Assembly: GCF_000307225.1 (NCBI RefSeq)
Contig: NZ_HE978616.1
Location: 13,124 to 77,123 of the forward strand
DNA length: 64,000 nt
Direction: 5' to 3'
Source: Anaerococcus vaginalis
Lineage (GTDB): Bacteria > Bacillota > Clostridia > Tissierellales > Peptoniphilaceae
Part shown: in pieces, positions 34,102-43,407 of the stretch
Position numbering within the stretch: position 1 is the stretch's first letter
Layout: every line of letters begins with the position of its first letter
Program-made: the position numbers and the translations under genes
Notes under the pieces: model-generated
What the model was told of the DNA's origin: nothing
The model's database searches: none
The model's input: only the letters and a program-made list of their open reading frames with translations

Positions 34102-35628
34102 ATGATTAATATATTTAATAAAAAGAAGAAAAAGGTAAAATTTCCTTCAGCTTTTACTGTTTTATTTATTGTACTAGTATTAGCTGCAATTTTAACTTAT
34201 ATAGTTCCAGCAGGTTCTTATGATAGGTTAGAATATGTCAAGGATGAAAATGTATTCCTAAAAACAGGCGTTGATGGTAAGGAAGAAAAACTTCCAGCAA
34301 ATCAAGAAACTTTGGACAAATTTAAGATAACAGTTCCACTTAAAAGTTTTGTTAAGGAAGATATAAAAAAACCTGTAGCAATACCAGGCTCTTATCATAA
34401 ACTTGACCAACAACCACAAGGAGTTTTAAAAGTTGCTAGGGCACCGATTGATGGAATAGCAGATTCTATAGGAATTATTGTTTTTGTATTAATTCTTGGT
34501 GGATGTATTGGGGTTTTAAATAAAACTGGAACTTTTGATGCAGGAATTGCTGCTTTATCTAAAATTACTAAGGGAAAAGAGTTTTTGATGGTAGCAATTT
34601 TATCTAGCATAGTTGCTCTCGGTGGAACAACATTTGGAATGGCTGAAGAAACTATTGCCTTTTATCCAATTTTGTTGCCAATCTTTTTAGCATCTGGTTT
34701 TGATGCTATAGTAACAATTGCAGCAATTTATATGGGTTCATCAATTGGAACTATGTTTTCTACAACAAATGCTTTTTCAGTCGTAGTTGCATCAAATGCT
34801 GCTGGAATTTCATTTAAAGAAGGTATAGGTATAAGAATTGTAAGTTTAATTTTAGCTCAAGCTATTACACTTTGGTATATTTACAGATATTCTAAAAAAG
34901 TAAAAGAAGATCCATCAAAATCTATAATAGCAGAAGATATGCCAAGAATAAAAGAGCAATATTTGAAAGGATATGACCCTGAACATGTGGCACCATTTAA
35001 TTTCAGAAGAATAGCTATGCTTGTAATATTTATGTTTGCATTTCCAATTATGATTTATGGTGTTATGAATCTTGAATGGTGGTTTGAAGAAATGTCAACT
35101 CTATTCTTGATTGTAGGAATATTACTTATAATTCTTTCAGGTTTACCTGAACAAGAGGCAGTAGGAGCATTTTTAGATGGCTCAGCTGATTTGGTTTCAG
35201 TAGCCTTAATTATAGGAGTTGCTAGGGGAATAAATATTATATTAGACGATGGAATGATTTCTGATACAATGTTATATAGTGCATCTAATATAATTAGTGG
35301 AATAAATGGTGTATTATTCTCATCAGTACAAATGATTTTATTTTCATTTCTTGGAATATTCATCCCATCTTCATCAGGACTTGCAACCTTATCAATGCCA
35401 ATTATAGCACCACTTGCAGACACAGTTTCACTTGGAAGAGATGTTGTAGTTTCGGCATACAATTTTGGTCAAGGATGGATGGCAATAATAGCTCCAACAG
35501 GATTGATTTTGGCAACCCTAGAGATGGTAGATGTTTCATACAATAAATGGGTTAAATTTATTGCGCCTTTGATGGGAATATTATTAGTTTTATCTATAGT
35601 TATGTTAGGTATTCAAACTGTAATGTAA
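34102..35628 (+). CDS. YfcC family (DcuC-like) membrane carrier
   Basis: A 508-residue permease of the YfcC / C4-dicarboxylate anaerobic carrier group. It opens with a basic stretch and KVKFPSAFTVLFIVLVLAAI, then TYIVPAGSYDR, both typical. GGTTFGMAEETIAFYPILLP and SSSGLATLSMPIIAPLAD are the paired re-entrant signatures. About 11-12 helices. Family members move amino acids, peptides or dicarboxylates; the two peptidases directly downstream favour peptide or amino-acid uptake. Thirteen bases separate it from pepT. Confidence 0.88.
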   Translation: MINIFNKKKKKVKFPSAFTVLFIVLVLAAILTYIVPAGSYDRLEYVKDENVFLKTGVDGKEEKLPANQETLDKFKITVPLKSFVKEDIKKPVAIPGSYHKLDQQPQGVLKVARAPIDGIADSIGIIVFVLILGGCIGVLNKTGTFDAGIAALSKITKGKEFLMVAILSSIVALGGTTFGMAEETIAFYPILLPIFLASGFDAIVTIAAIYMGSSIGTMFSTTNAFSVVVASNAAGISFKEGIGIRIVSLILAQAITLWYIYRYSKKVKEDPSKSIIAEDMPRIKEQYLKGYDPEHVAPFNFRRIAMLVIFMFAFPIMIYGVMNLEWWFEEMSTLFLIVGILLIILSGLPEQEAVGAFLDGSADLVSVALIIGVARGINIILDDGMISDTMLYSASNIISGINGVLFSSVQMILFSFLGIFIPSSSGLATLSMPIIAPLADTVSLGRDVVVSAYNFGQGWMAIIAPTGLILATLEMVDVSYNKWVKFIAPLMGILLVLSIVMLGIQTVM

Positions 35629-35640
35629 GGAAGGAGAATT

Positions 35641-36852
35641 ATGCTAGATAAATTTTTAAAATATGTAAAATATGATACTCAAAGTGATGACAAAAATGAA
35701 GCTTGTCCATCAACATCTGGTCAAATGGAACTTGCAAAAGTTATAGTTGAAGATTTAAAAAAACTTGGAATAGAAAATGCCCATGTAGATGAAAATGGAT
35801 ATGTATATGCATCTATAAAGGGAACTGTAAAAGATGTTCCTACCATAGGTTTTATTTCACATATGGATACCGCCCTAGAAATTACTGGAAAAAATGTAAA
35901 TCCACAAATTATAGATTCATATAAGGGTGGAGATATAATTCTAAATGATAAATATAAATTAAGCGAAGAAGAATATCCATTTTTAAAAGAATTAATCGGC
36001 AATAAATTAGTTACAACTGACGGAACAACTTTGCTTGGGGCTGATGATAAGGCAGGAATTGCCATAATTATGGAAATTGCAAAATTCTTTATGGAAAACA
36101 GAGATTTGAAATTTGGAGATATAAAAATAGGCTTTACACCAGATGAAGAAATAGGTAGAGGAGCAGATTTATTCGATGTAGAAAAATTTGGAGCAGATTT
36201 CGCTTATACAATTGACGGTGGGCCTATTGCAGAGTTAGAATATGAAAATTTTAATGCAGCAACAGCAAAAATTCATATAGAAGGAAAATCAGTTCATCCA
36301 GGTTCTGCAAAAAATGTTTTAATCAATGCACTTTTACTTGGACAAGAATTAAATTCAATGCTCCCAGTAAACGAAAGACCAGAATATTCAGAAGGATACG
36401 AAGGATTTTTTATGCTTGATGAAATAAATGGAACTTCTGCAGAAGTTGACATAATATATTTGATTAGAGATTTTTTCAAAGATTCATTTAATGAAAAGAA
36501 AAAAATTCTACAAGATATAGTAGATTTTTTAAACAAAAAATATGGACAAAGAATAGAATTAGAAATTGAAGATTCTTATTATAATATGAAAGAAAAAATT
36601 AAACCATGTATGGAAATAGTTGAACTTGCCAAAAAATCAATCAAAAAAGCTGGTATGGATCCAATTGTAAAACCTATTAGAGGTGGAACTGATGGAGCAA
36701 GTCTTTCATACAAAGGGCTTCCAACACCGAACTTATTTACAGGTGGATATAATTTCCACGGAAGATACGAACTTCTTTCAGTTGATATAATGGAAAAATC
36801 TTTTGAAGTTTTGAAAAATATTGTACAATTGAATGTAAAGGAGGAGGAATAA
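35641..36852 (+). CDS. pepT: Peptidase T (tripeptide aminopeptidase)
   Basis: A 403-residue M20B peptidase. Zinc ligands and catalytic residues are seen in GFISHMDTALE, GADDKAGIAIIMEI, FTPDEEIGRGAD, YTIDGGPIAELEYEN and the late TGGYNFHGRYE. It removes N-terminal residues from tripeptides in the cytoplasm. An AAGGAGAATT ribosome site precedes the ATG. It overlaps the pepD start by 1 base (TAATG), so the two are coupled. Confidence 0.96.
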   Translation: MLDKFLKYVKYDTQSDDKNEACPSTSGQMELAKVIVEDLKKLGIENAHVDENGYVYASIKGTVKDVPTIGFISHMDTALEITGKNVNPQIIDSYKGGDIILNDKYKLSEEEYPFLKELIGNKLVTTDGTTLLGADDKAGIAIIMEIAKFFMENRDLKFGDIKIGFTPDEEIGRGADLFDVEKFGADFAYTIDGGPIAELEYENFNAATAKIHIEGKSVHPGSAKNVLINALLLGQELNSMLPVNERPEYSEGYEGFFMLDEINGTSAEVDIIYLIRDFFKDSFNEKKKILQDIVDFLNKKYGQRIELEIEDSYYNMKEKIKPCMEIVELAKKSIKKAGMDPIVKPIRGGTDGASLSYKGLPTPNLFTGGYNFHGRYELLSVDIMEKSFEVLKNIVQLNVKEEE

Positions 36853-38252
36853 TGGAAAAATTACAACCACAAAGAGTATTTTATTACTTTAAAAAATTAA
36901 TGGATATTCCAAGACCAAGTTTTCACGAAAAAGAAGTATCGGATTTTTTAGTAAAAACTGGAAAAGAATTAAATCTTGAAACATATCAAGATGAACATTT
37001 GAATGTTATTTTAAAAAGAAAAGCATCAAAGGGTTATGAAAATGCACCAAAGGTAATTTTGCAAGGACATATGGATATGGTTGCATCAAAAACTGATGAC
37101 TCAAATCATGACTTTTTAAAAGACCCAATAATTCCTGTACTTGATGGAAAATATTTAACAGCAGATAAAACAACACTTGGAGCTGACAACGGAATAGCAG
37201 TAGCAATGGGACTAAGCTTGCTCGAAGATGAAAATTATGAAGGACCACAAATTGAATTGTTGGTAACTACAGAAGAAGAAACATCAATGGCAGGAGCTTT
37301 AAATTTGGCAGACAATGTGCTTGAAGGAGAATATCTAATAAATATTGACTCAGAAGAAGAAGGAGTCCTAACAGTAGGTTCAGCTGGTGGAATTACATTT
37401 TTTATTTCTGAGAAAATTGGAAAAGAAGATGAAAAAGATGGATACGAAATAAAAGTTTCAGGTCTATTAGGCGGACATTCAGGTATGGACATTAACGATA
37501 ATAGAGGAAATGCCATAAAAGTTTTTGCAAGTATTTTAAATAAGCTAAATTCAGACATAACAATTGGAGAATTTAAAAGCGGAAGCCTTGATAATATTAT
37601 TCCATCATCAGGAAGCGTAAAAGTTTACGGAGCAAAAATTGAAGAATTAGAAGAAGCCAAGAAAAAAGCCTTAGAAGAATATAAAGATGTAAAAGGCGAA
37701 TTAAAAATTGATATAAGTAAAGCAAGTGGAAAAAGCTATACAAAAGAATTATCAGAAAAAATAATAAAAATGATAAAAAATGTTGCTTGCGGAACAAATA
37801 CAATGATGAAAGATGGAATAACAGTAGAATCTTCAGATAACTTAGCTCTAATAAAAGAAGAAGACGGATTTATCAAGAGTGAAATTTCATTAAGATCATC
37901 AGAAAATCATGTTTTAGAAGAATTATCAGATAGAATAAAGAAAACACTTGAAGACTTAAAAATAAATTACACAATAGATTCAATCTATCCAGGTTGGGAA
38001 TACAAAGAAGATTCAAAATTAAGACCATTAGCCCAAAAAGTTTACAAAGAATTTGAAGGAAAAGAATTCGACACAATAGTAATCCACGCTGGACTAGAAT
38101 GTGGAGCATTTTATGAAAAATATCCAAATTTGGACATAATATCAATAGGACCAAATATAAGTGGAGCCCATTCACCAGAAGAAAAAGTAGAAATAGAATC
38201 AGTACAAAGAGTATATGATTATCTAAAAGAATTGTTAAAAGAAATAAAATAA
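36852..38252 (+). CDS. pepD: Aminoacyl-histidine dipeptidase PepD (Xaa-His dipeptidase)
   Basis: A 466-residue M20C peptidase with all metal ligands: LQGHMDMVASK, TTLGADNGIAVAMG, TTEEETSMAGAL, INIDSEEEGV, LLGGHSGMDI and the C-terminal IHAGLECGAFYEKYP and GPNISGAHSPEE. It cleaves dipeptides with broad specificity. It is the active counterpart of the degenerate 466-residue protein at 62.3 kb. Last gene of the YfcC-PepT-PepD unit. Confidence 0.96.
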   Translation: MEKLQPQRVFYYFKKLMDIPRPSFHEKEVSDFLVKTGKELNLETYQDEHLNVILKRKASKGYENAPKVILQGHMDMVASKTDDSNHDFLKDPIIPVLDGKYLTADKTTLGADNGIAVAMGLSLLEDENYEGPQIELLVTTEEETSMAGALNLADNVLEGEYLINIDSEEEGVLTVGSAGGITFFISEKIGKEDEKDGYEIKVSGLLGGHSGMDINDNRGNAIKVFASILNKLNSDITIGEFKSGSLDNIIPSSGSVKVYGAKIEELEEAKKKALEEYKDVKGELKIDISKASGKSYTKELSEKIIKMIKNVACGTNTMMKDGITVESSDNLALIKEEDGFIKSEISLRSSENHVLEELSDRIKKTLEDLKINYTIDSIYPGWEYKEDSKLRPLAQKVYKEFEGKEFDTIVIHAGLECGAFYEKYPNLDIISIGPNISGAHSPEEKVEIESVQRVYDYLKELLKEIK

Positions 38253-38260
38253 AAAATACT

Positions 38261-38291
38261 AAAATCTCCAATTAAATTTGGAGATTTTTTT
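38261..38291 (+). terminator. pepD terminator
   Basis: AAATCTCCA and TGGAGATTT around a short AT loop, then a T run. Confidence 0.88.
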
Positions 38292-38391
38292 GTAAAAGAA
38301 ATACTTTATAAATATAAATTTATTGTATATTAAGTGGCACAAAAATCTAATAATTATATAATCATAGTATAATGTAATTAAGAGGTGATAT

Positions 38392-38675
38392 ATGGCACAA
38401 ATAAATTTAAGAGTAGATGATGAAGTAAAAAAACAAGCCGAGCTAGTTTGCAATGAGATAGGAATTTCATTATCTAGTGCTATAAATATTTACTTAAAAA
38501 AAAATAGCTAGAGAACATAAAATCCCTTTTGATTTTTCAATAGACCCTTTTTATAATAAAAACAATATTTCATATCTTGAAGAAAAATTAAAAGAATATA
38601 AAAAAAGGCGACATGAAAATGATAGAAGACGATATAAACAAAGAAGAAAATCGATATGGTAAAATGAAATTTTGA
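38392..38675 (+). CDS. RelB/DinJ-type antitoxin, two frameshifts, no partner toxin seen
   Basis: The N-terminus MAQINLRVDDEVKKQAELVC and EIGISLSSAINIYLKK is a ribbon-helix-helix RelB/DinJ antitoxin. The frame breaks twice: in the 9-A run 38496-38504 (removing one A gives IYLKKIAREHKIPFDF) and in the 7-A run 38600-38606 (removing one A gives EYKKGDMKMIEDDINKEENR), ending at a TGA at 38673. Restored length is about 93. No RelE/YafQ-like toxin gene follows, so it is an orphan or a relic; real decay cannot be excluded here. Confidence 0.72.
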
Positions 38676-38819
38676 TTTATAAACGACTATTTATATTGTA
38701 TTTATGAAGATAGTTTATTAAATACAAAAAATAAATAGTTAAAATTAAAATTCTTGGAAATTCAAGTTTAAAATTATATAAATTTTAAAACTCTTTGAGA
38801 TTTAAAATATTAAAAACAA

Positions 38820-38869
38820 AGATTAACCACCATCTCCACCTACAAGGTTTCTCGGACAGTGATTAATCT
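38820..38869. repeat. Unexplained hairpin A
   Basis: AGATTAACCAC and GTGATTAATCT pair in 10 of 11 positions. The GC-richer interior CCATCTCCACCTACAAGGTT contains a small ACCT/AGGT helix. First of three two-tier hairpins within 260 bases. Confidence 0.55.
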
Positions 38870-38928
38870 CTGTTCATTTTAAATATACTATAGGTTTATA
38901 AAAATAAAAATATTAGATAAATATAAAA

Positions 38929-38984
38929 AAATAGAGGCTCTAACTGGCCCTCCACAAATGCGGAAGGTAGAAGAGCCTCTATTT
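38929..38984. repeat. Unexplained hairpin B
   Basis: Perfect 13-bp arms AAATAGAGGCTCT and AGAGCCTCTATTT enclose AACTGGCCCTCCACAAATGC plus GGAAGGTAGA, in which CCTCC and GGAAGG can form an inner helix. A-rich on the left and T-rich on the right, so it could terminate transcripts both ways. Confidence 0.6.
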
Positions 38985-39015
38985 AATTATAGTATACTAT
39001 ATTATTTAAAAAACA

Positions 39016-39078
39016 AACAAAGCACATGGCGCAACCCAAAGAGAAATTCTTTTAAGGGGGTTACGTATGTGCTTTGTT
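39016..39078. repeat. Unexplained hairpin C
   Basis: Perfect 12-bp arms AACAAAGCACAT and ATGTGCTTTGTT enclose a second paired tier (GCGCAACCC against GGGGTTACG with mismatches) and an AT loop. Same two-tier plan as hairpins A and B. Confidence 0.6.
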
Positions 39079-39162
39079 ATTGTTTATACTATAATTTTAA
39101 ATTTTTAAAAATCAAATCAAAAAAATATTCTTTTAAAAATTAATGTTATCAAAATGTTTCCA

Positions 39163-39192
39163 GAAAAAAATAAAACCTTGAAAAATCAAGGC
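39163..39192 (-). terminator. ssrA terminator
   Basis: On the minus strand CCTTGA-TTTT-TCAAGG then a T-rich run, just beyond the tmRNA 3' end. Confidence 0.85.
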
Positions 39193-39204
39193 TTAAAGTG
39201 TGTA

Positions 39205-39560
39205 TGGTGGAGATGACGGGACTTGAACCCGTGTCCGCACAAGTTTTAATAAAAGCATCTACAAGTTTAGTAAGTATTTATTTTTTATCTAGCACTTATC
39301 TACTCACAAATAACTCGCTAGACTAGCTTCATAATACTAAATACACTCAAAGCTTTGTGCATTAGTTGCCACATAAAATTATGAAACAAATAAAAACTAT
39401 TGTGGCATAATTTTTATTTGCTGCTAGCCTAAATTAGGCAGCTAATGCGAATTGTCTTTCGCTATTATTGTTTGCTTTTATATTTAATTTTCAATTTTAC
39501 GAATTGATAAACGACTTGCAACTTAAATCTTAACAAGCACGTCGAAACCAAAACATCCCC
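39205..39560 (-). ncRNA. ssrA: tmRNA
   Basis: A 356-base transfer-messenger RNA. The 5' end GGGGATGTTTTGGTTTCGAC and the T-arm/acceptor region CGGGTTCAAGTCCCGTCATC are diagnostic; CCA is encoded. The acceptor stem has the G3-U70 pair needed for alanine charging. The reading frame GCA AAC AAT AAT AGC GAA ... ends with a TAA and gives the proteolysis tag ANNNSERQFALAA. tmRNA rescues stalled ribosomes with SmpB. Confidence 0.97.
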
Positions 39561-39714
39561 TTATTATTCAGCTTTTATTATTATACTAATCTTTAATTTT
39601 ATGTCAAAATTTTACCTATCTGAACTTTTATTTAGCTAATTAATTTTAATATTTTTGGGTATTATTATATTAAGTCATTCGGATTATAAAAATCTTGAAT
39701 AGATAGGAGGACTT

Positions 39715-40848
39715 ATGAGAAATAATAATAAAATTGCTGCTATGCTTCTTGCTGGTGGTCAAGGTTCTAGGTTAAAAGCATTGACAAAAGATATGGCAAA
39801 ACCTGTAGTTCCTTTTGGTGGAAAATATAAAATAATAGATTTTGCTTTATCAAATGCAACTAATTCTGAAATTAGAGATATTGGTGTTTTGACTCAATAT
39901 AAGCCACAATTATTGAATAAGCATTTAGGAATTGGTGCAGCTTGGGATTATGATAGAAATTTTGGTGGTCTTAGAATTTTAACTCCATATTACACTGAAG
40001 AGGGTGGAAGATGGTTCGAAGGCACTGCTGGAGCAATTTTTGTAAATATCAATTATCTTGATAGTATTGATCCTGAATATGTTCTTATTTTATCTGGAGA
40101 TCATATTTATAAAATGGATTACACTAAGCTTCTTGATGAACACGTGCAAAAAGGTGCTGATGCAACTATTGCAGTAATGGAAGTTGATTGGGAAGAGGCA
40201 TCAAGATTTGGAATTATGAATACTGATGATAATGGAAGAATTGTTGAGTTTGAAGAAAAACCTGAAAATCCTAAATCTAATCTTGCTTCTATGGGAATTT
40301 ATATTTTTAATTGGAAAGTTTTAAGACAAGCTTTAATTGAAGATCATAAAAATCCTAATTCTACTAATGATTTTGGTCATGATATTATTCCTTATTTATT
40401 AAATAATAAGAGAGATTTATTTGTTTATAAATTTGATGGATATTGGAAAGATGTTGGAACTGTTAAATCTTATTGGCAAGCAAATCTTGATTTAATAGAT
40501 CCGGAAAATCCTCTTAATATTCAAGATGATTCTTGGAAAATATACACAACAGCTTTAAACTTGCCTCCTCACAGAGTGGGTGTTCATGGTGTTTTAAATG
40601 ATGCTCTTATTAACGAAGGCTGTATTATTGATGGAGAGGTAAATAATTCTGTTTTATTTTCAAATGTTAAGATTGAGGAAAATGCTTGCGTAAGTAATTG
40701 TGTAATATTATCTGGAGTTACTATTAAAGAAGGTGTTAAAGTATATAATTGTGTAATTACTGAGAATATGGAAATTACTGAAAATATTGGCGATAAAAAT
40801 TCTACATCAGTATACCTTGTTAGTAATGATGGAATAGAGGAGGATTAG
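39715..40848 (+). CDS. glgC: Glucose-1-phosphate adenylyltransferase, catalytic subunit
   Basis: A 377-residue ADP-glucose pyrophosphorylase. [18 protein letters not shown] is the nucleotide loop; [14 protein letters not shown], the GTAGAIFVN block and [20 protein letters not shown] (glucose-1-P site) follow, with a C-terminal left-handed beta-helix. It makes ADP-glucose for glycogen. AGGAGG precedes the ATG. It sits two bases before glgD, as in other Firmicutes with a GlgC/GlgD heterotetramer. Confidence 0.96.
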   Translation: MRNNNKIAAMLLAGGQGSRLKALTKDMAKPVVPFGGKYKIIDFALSNATNSEIRDIGVLTQYKPQLLNKHLGIGAAWDYDRNFGGLRILTPYYTEEGGRWFEGTAGAIFVNINYLDSIDPEYVLILSGDHIYKMDYTKLLDEHVQKGADATIAVMEVDWEEASRFGIMNTDDNGRIVEFEEKPENPKSNLASMGIYIFNWKVLRQALIEDHKNPNSTNDFGHDIIPYLLNNKRDLFVYKFDGYWKDVGTVKSYWQANLDLIDPENPLNIQDDSWKIYTTALNLPPHRVGVHGVLNDALINEGCIIDGEVNNSVLFSNVKIEENACVSNCVILSGVTIKEGVKVYNCVITENMEITENIGDKNSTSVYLVSNDGIEED

Positions 40849-40849
40849 T

Positions 40850-41965
40850 ATGCAAAATATACTTGCTTTAATTTATAGTTCAGAGTTTGATGAAAAAAAT
40901 TATGATACACTTTGTAAATATAGACCGGATTATATGCTACCTTTTGGATGTAGGTATAGGATTATAGACTTTACTTTATCAAATATAACAAATCACAATA
41001 TATCAAGTGTAATTTTGTATGGTGGAGAACCTTTAAGGTCAACTCTTGATCATGTTGGAGATGGAAGAAATTGGGAATTGAATAGAAGAAGTGGCGGTTT
41101 AATGATAAATCCACCTGTTTATAATAGGTCAAGACTTGCTAACGAGATTGAAACTTATTATAATACTATGAAACATTTTATGAAAAATAAACGTGAATAT
41201 GTTTATATAACTAATCCAATGTATATAACAAAAGTAAATATTTCTGATGCTTATGAGAGAATGCAAGAAGAAGATATTGATGCTTTAATATTTACTCAAA
41301 AGAAGAAAGATGAATATGGATATTATTTGAATAGAAGAATAATAAATACTGATGAAAAAGAAAATCCACTTAGTGTTGGAATCAATCTTGGCCTTGAAGA
41401 AGAAATAAATTTATTTACAGGTTCTATATTAATTAAAAAAGATATTTTTATGGATCTTATTAGATATTCAATTGAGAAAAATAATTCTACAAATATTTTA
41501 GATGCCCTATTTAAGTATCCTAAGAAAAAATCTATAGGATTATATAAATCAAAAGAAAGGTTAAGTGTAATAATGGATACTTTAACTTACTTTGAGGCTA
41601 GCTTTAATTTGATGGATAGGGAATATTTTGATGAAATTTTCTACAAACAAGGAATGGTTTATACAAAAAGCAAGGATGAGCCTTCAACTGAATATTTAAA
41701 GGGTTCAAAAGTTAGAAATTCTTTGGTTGCTAATGGGGCTTTAATAGAAGGAGAAATTGAAAATTCTATTATTTTTAGAGGAGTTAAGGTAAAAAAAGGT
41801 GCTGTAATTAAAAATTCTATTATTTTCCAAAATTCTGAGATTGGTGAGGGAGCTATTTTGAATCATGTTATTACAGATAAGGACACAAAGGTACTTGAAG
41901 ATGTAAAATTATTTGGAAATAGAAATCATCCTTACTTGACAGATAAGGGAGAACACGTTAACTAA
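40850..41965 (+). CDS. glgD: Glucose-1-phosphate adenylyltransferase, regulatory subunit
   Basis: A 371-residue GlgD. It keeps the fold (MLPFGCRYRIIDFTLSN, GDGRNWELNRRSGGL, C-terminal hexapeptide beta-helix VRNSLVANGALIEGEI) but the N-terminal GGxGxR loop of GlgC is replaced by IYSSEFDEKNYD, as expected for the non-catalytic subunit that raises GlgC activity. An established example of a catalytically impaired partner encoded in the same operon. Confidence 0.95.
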   Translation: MQNILALIYSSEFDEKNYDTLCKYRPDYMLPFGCRYRIIDFTLSNITNHNISSVILYGGEPLRSTLDHVGDGRNWELNRRSGGLMINPPVYNRSRLANEIETYYNTMKHFMKNKREYVYITNPMYITKVNISDAYERMQEEDIDALIFTQKKKDEYGYYLNRRIINTDEKENPLSVGINLGLEEEINLFTGSILIKKDIFMDLIRYSIEKNNSTNILDALFKYPKKKSIGLYKSKERLSVIMDTLTYFEASFNLMDREYFDEIFYKQGMVYTKSKDEPSTEYLKGSKVRNSLVANGALIEGEIENSIIFRGVKVKKGAVIKNSIIFQNSEIGEGAILNHVITDKDTKVLEDVKLFGNRNHPYLTDKGEHVN

Positions 41966-41975
41966 GGAGTGTTAT

Positions 41976-43406
41976 ATGAAAGTATTATTTTTAACAAGTG
42001 AAGCTGATCCTTTTATAAAGACAGGAGGTCTTGCTGATGTAGCAGGCTCTTTACCAAAAGAACTTGCAAAAAAAGGTATTGATATAAGAGTTGTTATGCC
42101 ATTATATTCAAGTATAGATCAAGTTTACAGAAAAAAAATGAAAAAAATTAAAGAGTTTTATGTAGATCTTGATTGGAAACACCAATATGCTGGAATTTAT
42201 AGTTTAAAATGGGACAAGGTTACATTTTATTTTATAGACAATCTTGAATATTTTGATAGACCAAATCCCTATGGATATGATGATGATGCAGAAAGATTTA
42301 TATTTTTCTCAAAAGTTGCAACCTTGCTTGGAAAAGAAATAGATTTTAAACCTGATATAATTCATACTAATGATTGGCATACTGCATTGGTAAATATTTA
42401 TGTGAATGATTTTAGAAAGGGAGATCATTATTTTGATGATGTTAGAACTCTATTTACAATTCATAATTTAAAATATCAAGGAGTTTTTGACTCAGGTTAT
42501 TTAACTTTTACAGGTCTTGATGGATATTATTTTAATGAACATGATTTAAAATATTTTGATGCTATCAATTTTATGAAAGGCGGAATTGTTCATTCAACAG
42601 CTTTTAATACAGTTAGTGAAAATTATGCTGAAGAGATCAAATATCCATTTTATGGAGAAGGCTTGGATGGAGTTATAAGAGAATATCAAAATAAACTTAC
42701 AGGAATTGTAAATGGTATTGATTATGAAATTTGGAATCCTAAAACAGATAAAAATATTTACAAAAATTATGATTTTAAATCTATAAAAAATAAAGCGGAA
42801 AATAAGATTAAGCTCCAAGAAGAATACGGCCTACCTGTAAATAAAGATGTTCCAATGATAGCTATTTGTTCAAGGCTTACATCAATGAAAGGATTTGATC
42901 TTGTAAGATATATTTTAGATGAATTATTGCAAGAAGATTTACAGTTAGTTGTTCTTGGAACTGGAGATTATACTTACGAAGAAATGTTTAAATATTTTGA
43001 GTGGAAATATCCAGACAAAGTTGCTGCAAGAATTTATTATGATGGAAAAGAAAGTCATAAATTATATGCGGCTAGTGATTTGTTTATGATGCCATCAATA
43101 TCTGAGCCTTGTGGAATAAGCCAATTAATTGCTATGAGATATGGTTCTTTGCCAATAGTTAGAGAGGCTGGAGGTTTAAAAGATACTGTGAAAGCTTATA
43201 ACAAATATACTGGAGAAGGAACAGGATTTTCTTTTGAAAATATAAATGCTCATGAATTACTTTTTACAAGCAAAAATGCTATAGACTTATATAAAAATAA
43301 TAAAAAAGATTTTGATAAGCTTATAGAAAATGCTATGAATGAAAAAAATGATTGGGAAGAATCTTCTAAAAAATATATAAAATTATATGAAGATATAAAG
43401 GCATAA
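41976..43406 (+). CDS. glgA: Glycogen synthase (ADP-glucose)
   Basis: A 476-residue GT5 enzyme. KTGGLADVAGSLPKELAKKG near the N-terminus binds ADP-glucose; HTNDWHTALV, LTFTGLDGYYF, NGIDYEIWNP and the C-terminal PSISEPCGISQLIAMRYG with its E-x7-E pattern are standard. It elongates alpha-1,4-glucan. AAGGAGT upstream; it ends one base before the next gene. Confidence 0.96.
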   Translation: MKVLFLTSEADPFIKTGGLADVAGSLPKELAKKGIDIRVVMPLYSSIDQVYRKKMKKIKEFYVDLDWKHQYAGIYSLKWDKVTFYFIDNLEYFDRPNPYGYDDDAERFIFFSKVATLLGKEIDFKPDIIHTNDWHTALVNIYVNDFRKGDHYFDDVRTLFTIHNLKYQGVFDSGYLTFTGLDGYYFNEHDLKYFDAINFMKGGIVHSTAFNTVSENYAEEIKYPFYGEGLDGVIREYQNKLTGIVNGIDYEIWNPKTDKNIYKNYDFKSIKNKAENKIKLQEEYGLPVNKDVPMIAICSRLTSMKGFDLVRYILDELLQEDLQLVVLGTGDYTYEEMFKYFEWKYPDKVAARIYYDGKESHKLYAASDLFMMPSISEPCGISQLIAMRYGSLPIVREAGGLKDTVKAYNKYTGEGTGFSFENINAHELLFTSKNAIDLYKNNKKDFDKLIENAMNEKNDWEESSKKYIKLYEDIKA

Positions 43407-43407
43407 G

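Noticed and set aside
38958..39143. 61-residue open frame on the plus strand
   Set aside because: It runs through hairpins B and C, has no ribosome site, and its composition follows the inverted repeats; treated as a by-product of the structure.
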